A stretch of 49,359 bases of DNA. Origin: DATBIS01 sp036556805 (lineage in GTDB: Bacteria; Actinomycetota; UBA4738; HRBIN12). Every line of letters starts with the position of its first letter. The stretch's first letter is position 1. Both the position numbers and the translations under genes were made by a program. The notes beneath the pieces are model-generated. The model did not search any database. It saw only the letters and a program-made list of their open reading frames with translations, and was not told where the DNA came from. Of the stretch, positions 31,965 through 39,671 are shown piece after piece. Where the stretch lies: NCBI GenBank assembly GCA_036556805.1, contig DATBIS010000089.1, positions 1 through 49,359 on the forward strand, written 5' to 3'.

Positions 31965-33434
31965 ATGCGCGCAACTCCCGCACGCCGTCGGCTGAATGGC
32001 GCGTGCGCGGCATTCGTCCTCGCGGGGGTCGTCGCCGCCGCGTGCACGTCCGCCTCGAACCCGACTCCGAACGGCACCGTTGCAACGACATCGGCGAATT
32101 CCCCGGCCGGCGAGCCGGTCTCGCAACTGGAGCAGGCACAAGCGCACCTCAAGCACCTGATCTTCATCGTGCAGGAGAACCGATCGTTCGATCACTACTT
32201 CGGCACGTTCCCCGGCGCCGAAGGCATTCCCTTCAAGAACGGAAAGCCGAGCGTGTGCGTGCCCGACCCGGCACTCGGGAAGTGCGTGCCTCCGTATCAC
32301 TCGACGAGCTTCCTCCAGCAGGGAGGGCCGCACGCGCAGCGGCATTCGATCGCCGACGTGAACGGCGGCAAGATGAACGGGTTCATCGAGACCGCGATGC
32401 GAGGCAGCAAGAAGAAGGTGATCTGCGCGACGCACCGTACGGAGCCGGTGTGCGAGAGCTACCTCGGGCCTCTGGGTCAGCCCGACGTCATGAGCTACCA
32501 CACGGCCCACGAGATCCCGAACTACTGGAGCTACGCCGAGCACTTCGTGCTGCAGGACCACCTGTTCGCGCCCGCCGACTCCTGGACGCTGCCCGCGCAC
32601 CTGTTCCTCGTCTCGGCGTGGGCGGCGCGCTGCACCGACCCCTACGACCCGATGAGCTGCTCGTCGAACCTCGAGCTGGGCGACGAGGCCGTGCTCATGC
32701 AGCACGGCCAGAAGAAGCCGATCTGGGCCTGGACCGACATCACGTACCTGCTGCACGAACAGGGCGTGTCGTGGGCGTACTACGTCGGCGACGACACCTG
32801 CGCGTTCGAGTGCGACAAGGCGAACGGGAAGAAGCGAACCGTGACGCAGCAGAACCCGTTGCCGTGGTTCACGACCGTGCGGGAGGACGACCAGCTCGGC
32901 AACATCATGACCCACGACCAGTACTACGAGGCCGCGGCGAGCGGCGACCTGCCCACCGTCTCCTGGATCATGCCGTACAGCGGAGTCGGCGAGCACCCGA
33001 ACTCGGGGGAGCCGATCTGGAAGGGCGAGCGGCACGTCACGCAGGTCGTGAACGCGGCCATGCAGGGTCCCGACTGGGACGAGACGGCGATCTTCATCAC
33101 GTGGGACGACTGGGGCGGCTTCTACGACCACGTCGTGCCGCCGGTGGTCGACGACAACGGCTACGGGATCCGCGTGCCCGGCCTGATGATCAGCCCGTGG
33201 GCGAAGGCCGGCATGATCGACTCGCAGACGCTCTCGTTCGACGCATACCTCAAGCTCATCGAGGACCTGTACCTGGGCGGGCAGCGGCTTGATCCGAAGA
33301 CGATGAGCCGGCCCGACTCGCGTCCCACCGTTCGCGAGGACCTGGCGATCCTCGGGGACCTCCTGGAGGAGTTCGACTTCCAGCAGGAGCCGCTGCCGCC
33401 GATGATCCTCGACCCCGAGGCGGGGAAGCCATAG
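31965..33434 (+). CDS. Phosphoesterase / phospholipase C family lipoprotein
   Basis: The 489-residue protein has a basic N-terminus, hydrophobic run and lipobox (VVAAAC) for Sec export and lipid anchoring. The mature domain matches PF04185: LIFIVQENRSFDHYFGTFPG, then PNYWSYAEHF and WDDWGGFYDHV with metal and phosphate ligands. It is a paralogue of the Tat-type enzyme at 12516 and is more cysteine-rich, probably with disulfides outside the cell. Start ATG 31965 is the first before the signal. Its stop overlaps the start of the ECF sigma gene (ATAG), so a phosphoesterase, sigma and anti-sigma seem to form one unit. Confidence 0.87.
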   Translation: MRATPARRRLNGACAAFVLAGVVAAACTSASNPTPNGTVATTSANSPAGEPVSQLEQAQAHLKHLIFIVQENRSFDHYFGTFPGAEGIPFKNGKPSVCVPDPALGKCVPPYHSTSFLQQGGPHAQRHSIADVNGGKMNGFIETAMRGSKKKVICATHRTEPVCESYLGPLGQPDVMSYHTAHEIPNYWSYAEHFVLQDHLFAPADSWTLPAHLFLVSAWAARCTDPYDPMSCSSNLELGDEAVLMQHGQKKPIWAWTDITYLLHEQGVSWAYYVGDDTCAFECDKANGKKRTVTQQNPLPWFTTVREDDQLGNIMTHDQYYEAAASGDLPTVSWIMPYSGVGEHPNSGEPIWKGERHVTQVVNAAMQGPDWDETAIFITWDDWGGFYDHVVPPVVDDNGYGIRVPGLMISPWAKAGMIDSQTLSFDAYLKLIEDLYLGGQRLDPKTMSRPDSRPTVREDLAILGDLLEEFDFQQEPLPPMILDPEAGKP

Positions 33435-34078
33435 CCTCCGGGGCCTCCGCCGCGGACCTCGCGCTCGTCGAGCGCCTCCGGGCCGGCGACGAGGACGCCT
33501 TCATGGCGCTCGTGCGGGAGCACCAAGGCCCGATGCTCCGCATCGCACGCATGTTCGTCTCGACGCAGGCGGTCGCGGAGGACGTCGTGGGGGACGCATG
33601 GGTCGGGATCCTGAAGGGCCTCGACGGCTTCGAGGGGCGCTCGTCGCTCCGCACGTGGATGTACCGCATCGTCGTGAACATCGCGAAGACGCGCGGGCAG
33701 CGCGAAGGGCGCAGCGTGCCGTTCGCGTCCCTCGCCGGCGACGACGTCGACGCGCCTGCCGTGGACGGAGACCGGTTCCAGGGCGCCGAGAGCGAGCACG
33801 CCGGCCATTGGTCGACGATCCCCGCCGACTGGCGCGGCTTGCCGGAGGACCGCCTCCTCGGCCGCGAGACCCTCGAGGTCGTCGGTCGCACGATCGAGTC
33901 CCTCCCGCCGATGCAGGCCGAGGTCATCCGGCTGCGCGACGTGCTCGGGTGGTCGTCCGAAGAGGTTCGTAACGCCCTGGACCTGACCGAGACGAATCAA
34001 CGCGTGCTGCTGCACCGCGCGCGGGCGCGCGTGCGGCGGGCGCTCGAGGACCACCTCGGGAAGGAACCCGCGGGATGA
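33431..34078 (+). CDS. ECF-type RNA polymerase sigma factor (likely AUA start)
   Basis: Region 2 is visible in RIARMFVSTQAVAEDVVGDA and SLRTWMYRIVVNIAKTR, region 4 in LPPMQAEVIRLRDVLGWSSE with its HTH. Sequence typical of the family's N-terminus (LALVERLRAGDEDAF) lies upstream of the first ATG at 33503. Between the preceding in-frame stop near 33291 and that ATG there is no ATG, GTG or TTG. The only table-11 start is ATA at 33431, which overlaps the phosphoesterase TAG as ATAG. I therefore place the start there (215 residues); the alternative from ATG 33503 gives 191. The anti-sigma gene overlaps its stop (ATGA). Confidence 0.85.
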   Translation: MASGASAADLALVERLRAGDEDAFMALVREHQGPMLRIARMFVSTQAVAEDVVGDAWVGILKGLDGFEGRSSLRTWMYRIVVNIAKTRGQREGRSVPFASLAGDDVDAPAVDGDRFQGAESEHAGHWSTIPADWRGLPEDRLLGRETLEVVGRTIESLPPMQAEVIRLRDVLGWSSEEVRNALDLTETNQRVLLHRARARVRRALEDHLGKEPAG

Positions 34079-34326
34079 ACCAAGCGAACGAGCTCACGTG
34101 CGCCGAGATGGTCGAGCTCATGACCGACTACCTCGAGGACACGATGACCCTCGAGCTTCGCGCGCGGTTCGAGGCGCATCTCGCGACCTGCGACGGCTGC
34201 ACGAACTTCCTTGCACAGCTGCGCGAGACGATTCGCGCGACCGGCCGGCTCACCGAGGAGCAGATCCCCGTGCGCGACCGGGACGAGCTGTTGCGGGCGT
34301 TCCGCGACTGGCATCGCGACCGCTGA
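34075..34326 (+). CDS. Zinc-finger anti-sigma factor
   Basis: The 83-residue soluble protein has the anti-sigma zinc motif H35-x3-C39-x2-C42 (HLATCDGC) plus C9 as the likely fourth ligand, then helices that would grip the sigma factor. There is no membrane segment, so it is cytoplasmic and probably redox- or zinc-responsive, like RsrA-type anti-sigmas. ATG 34075 overlaps the sigma stop (ATGA), which keeps the two in balance. Its TGA abuts the stop of the convergent debranching gene as TGATCA. The upstream phosphoesterase may be part of the same regulon or operon. Confidence 0.88.
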   Translation: MNQANELTCAEMVELMTDYLEDTMTLELRARFEAHLATCDGCTNFLAQLRETIRATGRLTEEQIPVRDRDELLRAFRDWHRDR

Positions 34327-36732
34327 TCACGTCGTCGGGTCGACCGACCCCGCGGTTCCGGTCGCGTCGACGTCCCAGTGGCTGCCGAACGCGTGCATGC
34401 CGTGCACGAAGACGCGGCCGAGCTCCTCGGGCACGTGCGGATCGATCGTGACCTTCCCGTCCCTCGCCGCGAGCCCGAGCATCGTCTTGATGAACACGAA
34501 CGGCGCGCCGGTCGCCCACGCCTGCGGGCTGCACGCCGTGGGATAGGGGACCGGGAACCGCCCGAGGCTCCGCGAAAACCCGGCGAACGCCTCGGGGAGC
34601 CGGTGTTCGCTGAACGTCGCGGCCTCGAGCTGCGCGAGCGCGATCCGGTTCGCCTCGTCGCGGAAGCCGTACCGCTCGAGCCCCCACGCGACGATCGAGT
34701 TGTCGTGCGGCCAGATCGTGCCGGTGTGGTAGCCGATCGGGTTGTAGCCGCCTTCGTTCTGCGCGAGCGTGCGCACGCCCCAGCCGCTGAACATCGCGTC
34801 GGACAGCAGGTGGTCGCGCAGGATACGCGCGCGCTCTTCGGGCACGATCCCCGACCAGAGCAGGTGACCCATGTTCGACGTCATCGAGTCGATCCGGCGC
34901 TTGTCGCCGTCGAGGCCGACCACGTAGTACCCGCCGCGCTCGTCCGACCAGAAGTCCCGGTTGAATCGATCGAACAGCTCCTGGGCCTCCTTGCGGAGCT
35001 TCGACGCGAGCTCGGCGTCGTCGATCACGCGTCCGGCGATCTCGGCGATGCGCAGCTTTGCGTCGTACACGTAGCCCTGGATCTCCGCGGTGGCGATCGG
35101 CAGGTACGGGATCGATCCGTCGGAGAACTGCACGCCGTCCCACGAGTCCTTCCAACACTGGTTGCCGAGCCCCTGGGAGGAGCGCGTCTGGTACTCCACG
35201 TAACCGTCGCCGTCGCGGTCGCCGAACGCGTCGCACCACTCGAGCGCGGCGAGCACCTGGTCCCAGCGCGCCCGGACGAAATCCTCGTCGCCGCTGTAGT
35301 CGAGATACTCCCCCATCAGGACCAGCCACAGCGGCGTCGCGTCGCTCGTGCCGTAGTAGGGGCTGTGCGGCTTCTCCCCGGTGACGGTGAGCTCGCCGTT
35401 GCGGATCTCGTGCAGGATCCTCCCCGGCTCCTCGTCCTTGAAGTCGTTCATCTCCCGGCCCTGCCGGGCACCGAGCAGGTGCAGCGCCCCGCGCGCGAGG
35501 TCGGGCCCGACCCAGATCGTCTGCAGCGACGTGATGAGCGTGTCGCGGCCGAACAGCGTCATGAACCAGGGAAGGCCCGCGGCCGGCAACACGTACTGCT
35601 CCCCTTCGAGCTCGCCCGTGATGCGGAGCGCGGCGAGGTCGACGATCGATCGGTCGAACACCTTCTTGAGCGTGTCGGAGTCGGCGCGGAAGCGCGGCAC
35701 CTCCTCGAGCCAGCTCGTGAGCGCGCCCTCCGTGTGCTCCTGCTGCTCGCCGAAGTCGTCGTGCATCGGCTCGAGCACGCGCTCGTTCACGCGCACCGTC
35801 ACGCGGATCACCGTGATCAGGGTGTGCCGCGACGGCAGCTCGACGTCCCATACGAAGCCGTTCCCGTCGACGGCCGGCTTCGCGGTCACGCCCGCACCCG
35901 TGCCGGCGATGCCCTCGACGATGCGGCTGTGGGTCGCGCGGACGTTCGTCTCCGCGACGTAGCCCTCGCGCTCGTAGTGGAAGTGGAGGTTCGGCTCGCC
36001 GGGATCGTGCTCGACGTCGATGAACGGGCTCCGGTCTCGCACGGTGCTCTTCACCTCGAAGAGGTCGGCGAAGTCGGCGGCGGCATCCAGGCGGAGGACG
36101 AACCGCACCGCCGCGGGCGTCGAGTTGTACACGGCGATCTGCTCGTGCAGCCCGTCCCCCACGAAGCGCAGTCGCCGCACCGCGAGGCTGTTCGCGCGAA
36201 CCCTGGGGAGGTCGGCGTTCGTGAGGTAGAACGCCGCGGAGTAGTAGTCGACGGCGCGGGACTTGAGCGGCGAGAGCGGTTCGCCGTCGATCGTGAGGCA
36301 CCAACAGCTCACGAACCGCGTGTCGTCGTGCAGGAGCCCCCCGATCGATCCGGCGGGGACGTCGCCCAGCACGTCCGAGAACATGAACGTGCGGCCCTCG
36401 AGGATCGCGATCGCGTCGGTGCCGAGCTCGGGCGGAAGGGCCTTCTCGTCTCCCTCGGCCGCGGGGGGGCGCGGCTCCGGATACGGATCCAGCGGAGTGG
36501 GCCGGCGGACGGCCTCGGGCGCACCGCCCGCGACGGGTGGCATCCCGAGGTCCGTGAGGCGCTGTTCGGCCTGCCGGATCAGCGCCTCGTTGCCGATCTC
36601 GCGCGCGGCCTCGAGCGCCTGCACCAACAGCTCCTTCGCCTGTCGCTCGCGCACCTCGGCCTTGCCGGTGGTCGAGTACTTCAGCTTCTCGTCGGCCTTG
36701 ATGATGAGCTCGAAGATCTCGTTGGGCTCCAT
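34327..36732 (-). CDS. Glycogen-debranching / amylo-alpha-1,6-glucosidase-type enzyme
   Basis: The 801-residue protein has a short N-terminal helical extension (about 1-55), then a GDE_N-type beta domain (about 105-330) and an (alpha/alpha)6 glucosidase domain (about 345-770). Visible motifs include GLPWFMTLFGRDTLITSLQ, FKDEEPGRILHEIRNGE, QCWKDSWDG and GGYNPIGYHTGTIWPHDNS. Such enzymes hydrolyse alpha-1,6 branches or related alpha-glucosides; the exact substrate (glycogen, trehalose-like or mannosyl compounds) is open. Start ATG 36732 has SD GGAGGAG. It is the third gene of a minus-strand operon after trxR and glucose dehydrogenase. The N-terminal extension is not typical of the family. Confidence 0.85.
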   Translation of the reverse strand: MEPNEIFELIIKADEKLKYSTTGKAEVRERQAKELLVQALEAAREIGNEALIRQAEQRLTDLGMPPVAGGAPEAVRRPTPLDPYPEPRPPAAEGDEKALPPELGTDAIAILEGRTFMFSDVLGDVPAGSIGGLLHDDTRFVSCWCLTIDGEPLSPLKSRAVDYYSAAFYLTNADLPRVRANSLAVRRLRFVGDGLHEQIAVYNSTPAAVRFVLRLDAAADFADLFEVKSTVRDRSPFIDVEHDPGEPNLHFHYEREGYVAETNVRATHSRIVEGIAGTGAGVTAKPAVDGNGFVWDVELPSRHTLITVIRVTVRVNERVLEPMHDDFGEQQEHTEGALTSWLEEVPRFRADSDTLKKVFDRSIVDLAALRITGELEGEQYVLPAAGLPWFMTLFGRDTLITSLQTIWVGPDLARGALHLLGARQGREMNDFKDEEPGRILHEIRNGELTVTGEKPHSPYYGTSDATPLWLVLMGEYLDYSGDEDFVRARWDQVLAALEWCDAFGDRDGDGYVEYQTRSSQGLGNQCWKDSWDGVQFSDGSIPYLPIATAEIQGYVYDAKLRIAEIAGRVIDDAELASKLRKEAQELFDRFNRDFWSDERGGYYVVGLDGDKRRIDSMTSNMGHLLWSGIVPEERARILRDHLLSDAMFSGWGVRTLAQNEGGYNPIGYHTGTIWPHDNSIVAWGLERYGFRDEANRIALAQLEAATFSEHRLPEAFAGFSRSLGRFPVPYPTACSPQAWATGAPFVFIKTMLGLAARDGKVTIDPHVPEELGRVFVHGMHAFGSHWDVDATGTAGSVDPTT

Positions 36733-36747
36733 GACTCCTCCGGCGGC

Positions 36748-37806
36748 TCAGGCCGCGAACTCGATGACCGTCTTCACGTCGCCGTCGCGGCGCTCGAGAG
36801 CGTCGGCCCAGCGATCGAGCGGCTCCCAGCGCGTGACGAGCGACTCCAGCCAGCTGCGGTCGACCGCCGCGAGCGCGCTCTGCGCCTGTTCGTAGTGGCG
36901 AAGCGCGGCGTTCACCGAGCCGAACACGACGAGGTTGCCGAGCACGATGCGCTCGTTGAGAGCGTCGGCATCGAGCGCCGGGGCGGTTCGTCCGGCCCGT
37001 GAGATCCCGGTGAGGCATGCGACGCCGCCGGGCGCGACGTGTTCGATCGCGTGCAATGCGAGGGGTCCGACGCCCGTGCACTCGAGCACGACGTCGAACG
37101 CGACATCGAGGTCGTCGAACGTGCCGGCGTGGTACGTCGCGCCCAGCTTGCCGGCGAGGTCGGGCTTCGGACCGGTCTCGACGAGGTCGAGCACGTGCAC
37201 GTCGAGGCCCCGCTGGAGGCCGAGCATCGCGCCGAGCAGGCCGAGCGGGCCGGCACCGAGGACGAGCGCCTTCAGCGGCTCGAAGTACCCCCGCGCGGAA
37301 CCGAGGCGGTCGACGTGCTCCCACGCCTTCGCGACCACGCTCGCCGGCTCCGTGAGCACGGCGAGCCGGCCGAGCGCGGGGTCCGCGCGCACCGCGAACT
37401 CGGGCTCGATCCGGAACCGCTCGGCGAGGAAGCCGTCGCGACCCTTGATGCCGCGCTCGGTGTAGCGGCCGTTGCGGCAGAGGTCCCACTGGCCTCGCGC
37501 GCAGTTCTCGCACGGGACGGGGTCGGGACGGCGCACCACGCCCACGAGGAGGTCGCCGGGAGCGAACCCCGAGTCCGGCGGCGCCTCCCGGACGCGCCCG
37601 AGGGACTCGTGGCCCAGGATCAGCCGGGCGCGTCCGGGAGGCGCCTCCCCGTACGAGCCCTTCACGATCTCCTCGTCGGTGCCGTCCACGCCGACCGCCA
37701 CCGTGTCGCAGAGGATCGAGCCCTCCTCCGACGACGGCTCCGGCACCTCGCCGAGCTCGGCCGACCCGGCTTCGAGCGGGCGAACCGAGAGCGCCCGCAC
37801 GGTCAT
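36748..37806 (-). CDS. Zinc-dependent glucose 1-dehydrogenase-like MDR oxidoreductase
   Basis: The 352-residue protein belongs to the zinc medium-chain dehydrogenases and looks like the glucose-dehydrogenase branch: GVDGTDEEIVKG (39-50), GHE (65-67), a structural-zinc loop with C99, C102 and C110, and the Rossmann motif LGAGPLGLLGAML. Archaeal-type glucose dehydrogenases with GTDxEI oxidise glucose with NAD(P)+. Its ATG overlaps the TGA of the thioredoxin-reductase fusion (ATGA), so the two are coupled. That neighbour uses NADPH, which this enzyme could supply. Sugar and cofactor preference cannot be proven from sequence. Confidence 0.82.
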   Translation of the reverse strand: MTVRALSVRPLEAGSAELGEVPEPSSEEGSILCDTVAVGVDGTDEEIVKGSYGEAPPGRARLILGHESLGRVREAPPDSGFAPGDLLVGVVRRPDPVPCENCARGQWDLCRNGRYTERGIKGRDGFLAERFRIEPEFAVRADPALGRLAVLTEPASVVAKAWEHVDRLGSARGYFEPLKALVLGAGPLGLLGAMLGLQRGLDVHVLDLVETGPKPDLAGKLGATYHAGTFDDLDVAFDVVLECTGVGPLALHAIEHVAPGGVACLTGISRAGRTAPALDADALNERIVLGNLVVFGSVNAALRHYEQAQSALAAVDRSWLESLVTRWEPLDRWADALERRDGDVKTVIEFAA

Positions 37807-39017
37807 TCCGTTCCCATCGTCTCGAGCTGTCGCTCGAGGTACGTGCGGATCGCGATCGCGGCCGCCGCGCCCTCGCCGACCGCGGACGCGAGCTGCTTCG
37901 TCGAGCCGGCTCGCACGTCGCCGGCCGCGAAGACGCCTGGCATCGTGCTCATGAACCGGTCGTCGGTCGCGATGAAGCCGCGGTCGTCGAGGTCGACCTG
38001 GCCCTTGAGGAAGTCCGTGTTCGGGTCGAGCCCGATGAACACGAAGCAGCCGGCCGGGTGGTGCTCCTCGGTCTCGCCCGTCTCGGAGTTCTCGAGGAAG
38101 ATCGCCCCGAGCTTGCCGCTGCCGTCCTCCTTCGTGCGGAACTCCTTCACCTTGCGGTTCAGCAGGACCTCCATCTTCGGGTGGTTGAGGACCTTGTCCT
38201 GCAGCAGCTTGTTGCCCGCGAGGCGGTCCTTGTACTCGACGATCGAGACCCTGTCGACGAACTGCGACAAGAACAGGCCCTCCTCGAGGCCGCTGTTGCC
38301 GCCGCCGAGCACCATGAGCTGCGCGGCGCCCTTGTAGAACGGGCCGTCGCACGTCGCGCAGAAGTGGATCCCGGCGCCGATGAGCTCGTCCTCGCCGGGC
38401 GCGTTCGTGCGCCGGTACGACGAGCCCGTGGCCACGAGCACCGCGCGCGCGTGGTAGTGCTCGCCGTTCGCGGTGACGAGCTCGAGCTGGTCGCCGTCGG
38501 GCGAGATCGTGTCGACGGAGAGCGCCTGCAGCATCTCCACGCCGTAGCGGCGCGCCTGCTCCACGATGCGCTCGGCGAGCTCGGCGCCGCCCACGCCCTC
38601 GGGGAATCCCGGGTAGTTGTCGAGTCGTTCGGTGACACCCGCCTGCCCACCGAGCCCCTTCGAGTCGATGACGAGCGTCGAGAGGTTCTCGCGCGCCGCG
38701 TAGATCGAGGTGGTGAGCGCGGCGGGTCCGCCACCCACGAGGATCAGGTCGTACACGTGCATCATCGCGGTGCGGTCGAGCCCGATCTTGTTCGCGAGCT
38801 CCTCGTTCGACGGCTCGGAGAGGCTCGACCCGTCGGGGAACACGATCGTGGGGATGATGTTGTTGCCGTCGTTGCGCTCGTGGACGATGTCGAGGTAGCT
38901 CGGGTCCTGCTCGATGTCGTGCCATTCGAACGGGACCCGCTGGTCGCCGAGGAAGCGCTTCGCCCGCTTGCAGTCGCTGCACCAGCTGGCGCCGTAGACC
39001 TTGATCTTGTCGTCCAT
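37803..39017 (-). CDS. Thioredoxin reductase with N-terminal mycoredoxin-like glutaredoxin domain
   Basis: The 404-residue fusion has a glutaredoxin-like domain (1-80, CSDC at 13-16 after GASW, and NNIIPTIVFPDGS with the cis-Pro) followed by a complete TrxB domain (88-400): GGGPAA (95-100), GGQAGVTERLDNYPGFPEGV, the CATC redox pair (220-223), GGGNSGLEEG and AAGDVRAGSTKQLASAVGEG. The N-terminal domain should take electrons directly from CATC, as in other Trx/TrxB fusions, while its WCSDC motif resembles mycoredoxin. It may reduce mixed disulfides with a low-molecular-weight thiol. Start ATG 39017; SD GGGGAGG. It leads the operon trxR-gdh-debranching enzyme. Confidence 0.9.
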   Translation of the reverse strand: MDDKIKVYGASWCSDCKRAKRFLGDQRVPFEWHDIEQDPSYLDIVHERNDGNNIIPTIVFPDGSSLSEPSNEELANKIGLDRTAMMHVYDLILVGGGPAALTTSIYAARENLSTLVIDSKGLGGQAGVTERLDNYPGFPEGVGGAELAERIVEQARRYGVEMLQALSVDTISPDGDQLELVTANGEHYHARAVLVATGSSYRRTNAPGEDELIGAGIHFCATCDGPFYKGAAQLMVLGGGNSGLEEGLFLSQFVDRVSIVEYKDRLAGNKLLQDKVLNHPKMEVLLNRKVKEFRTKEDGSGKLGAIFLENSETGETEEHHPAGCFVFIGLDPNTDFLKGQVDLDDRGFIATDDRFMSTMPGVFAAGDVRAGSTKQLASAVGEGAAAAIAIRTYLERQLETMGTE

Positions 39018-39055
39018 CCCGCGCTGCCTCCCCGGCCCTCGTCGAGTGCGAACCT

Positions 39056-39071
39056 ACCCTCTGTCGAGGGT
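39056..39071 (-). promoter_or_regulatory. Inverted repeat beside the trxR-operon promoter
   Basis: ACCCTC (39056-39061) and GAGGGT (39066-39071) form a 6-bp inverted repeat with TGTC between. On the minus strand a TAGGTT -10-like box overlaps its inner edge. It may be an operator for the trxR-gdh-debranching operon. Confidence 0.3.
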
Positions 39072-39156
39072 TCTCGCGCGGGCGTTACAGCAGGCCTCCC
39101 CGAGACCTCCTTCGGCGATTCACGAGCCCTTCACACGCACGAACGAGCATGGGACC

Positions 39157-39188
39157 CGAGGGAAGGGATCCCTCGATCGAAGGAGGGA
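39157..39188 (+). promoter_or_regulatory. Possible three-part ribosome-binding-site switch before the gene at 39194
   Basis: TCCCTC (39169-39174) can pair with GAGGGA upstream (39158-39163, within a 7-bp stem from 39157) or with GAGGGA of the Shine-Dalgarno (39183-39188). The pairings exclude each other, so the leader could switch between an open and a closed ribosome binding site. Pairing is seen; function is inferred. Confidence 0.4.
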
Positions 39189-39193
39189 ACGAC

Positions 39194-39592
39194 ATGCGAC
39201 GCGGGATCGGCATCGTGGCGATCGTCCTGGTGCTCCTTGCGGGCGTCGGGATCGGCGTGGGCGCGTACCACGCCGGCGTGACCGAGGGGATCCGCCGCGC
39301 GGCGGACGCCTCGCAGGTGGTGGAGGTCGTGGGGCCGGCGTACCGGGGCGGGTTCTTCCCGTTCGGGCTGTTCCTGTTCCCGCTGCTGCTCTTCGGCGGC
39401 CTCGCGCTCGCGCGAGCGGCGTTCTGGGGACGCGGCGGGTACCACCACGACCATCACGGCGGATGGAAGGGCGGGCCGCCCTGGGCCTCGCAGGAGGGCC
39501 GGACGCGGTTCGAGGAGCAGGCGGCCGAGTGGCATCGGAGCCAGCACGGCGACGCCCCGGCGTCACCGGGCGGGACCACGACCACGGCCTGA
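39194..39592 (+). CDS. Small membrane protein with His-rich loop
   Basis: The 132-residue protein has two hydrophobic segments (about 3-24 and 52-73) joined by a polar loop, followed by a Gly/His/Trp-rich stretch (GGYHHDHHGGW) and a polar C-terminus. The histidine cluster may bind a metal. The family is not recognised; similar small proteins often sit beside two-component systems. ATG 39194 has SD AGGAGGG at 39181-39187. A terminator-like hairpin lies between it and the response regulator gene 79 bp downstream, so part of its transcription may stop there. It may be the sensor's partner or a target. Confidence 0.7.
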   Translation: MRRGIGIVAIVLVLLAGVGIGVGAYHAGVTEGIRRAADASQVVEVVGPAYRGGFFPFGLFLFPLLLFGGLALARAAFWGRGGYHHDHHGGWKGGPPWASQEGRTRFEEQAAEWHRSQHGDAPASPGGTTTTA

Positions 39593-39612
39593 CCGGCCGG
39601 CGCGACGTTCCC

Positions 39613-39640
39613 GGAGGCGGTGGCGCTTGCCACCGCCTCC
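39613..39640 (+). terminator. Terminator-like hairpin before the two-component genes
   Basis: A perfect 12-bp stem (39613-39624 with 39629-39640) closes a GCTT loop between the small membrane protein gene and the response regulator. There is no T run. It may be an attenuator lowering expression of the regulator pair. Confidence 0.6.
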
Positions 39641-39671
39641 TCGCCTGGTCAACCTAGTCGCGGAGGTGCCC

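Noticed and set aside
36748..38982. A stop-free frame of 744 codons that would fuse the glucose-dehydrogenase-like protein to upstream sequence
   Set aside because: The upstream half is out of frame with the thioredoxin reductase and has no family features; the ATG at 37806 with its ATGA overlap is the natural start.
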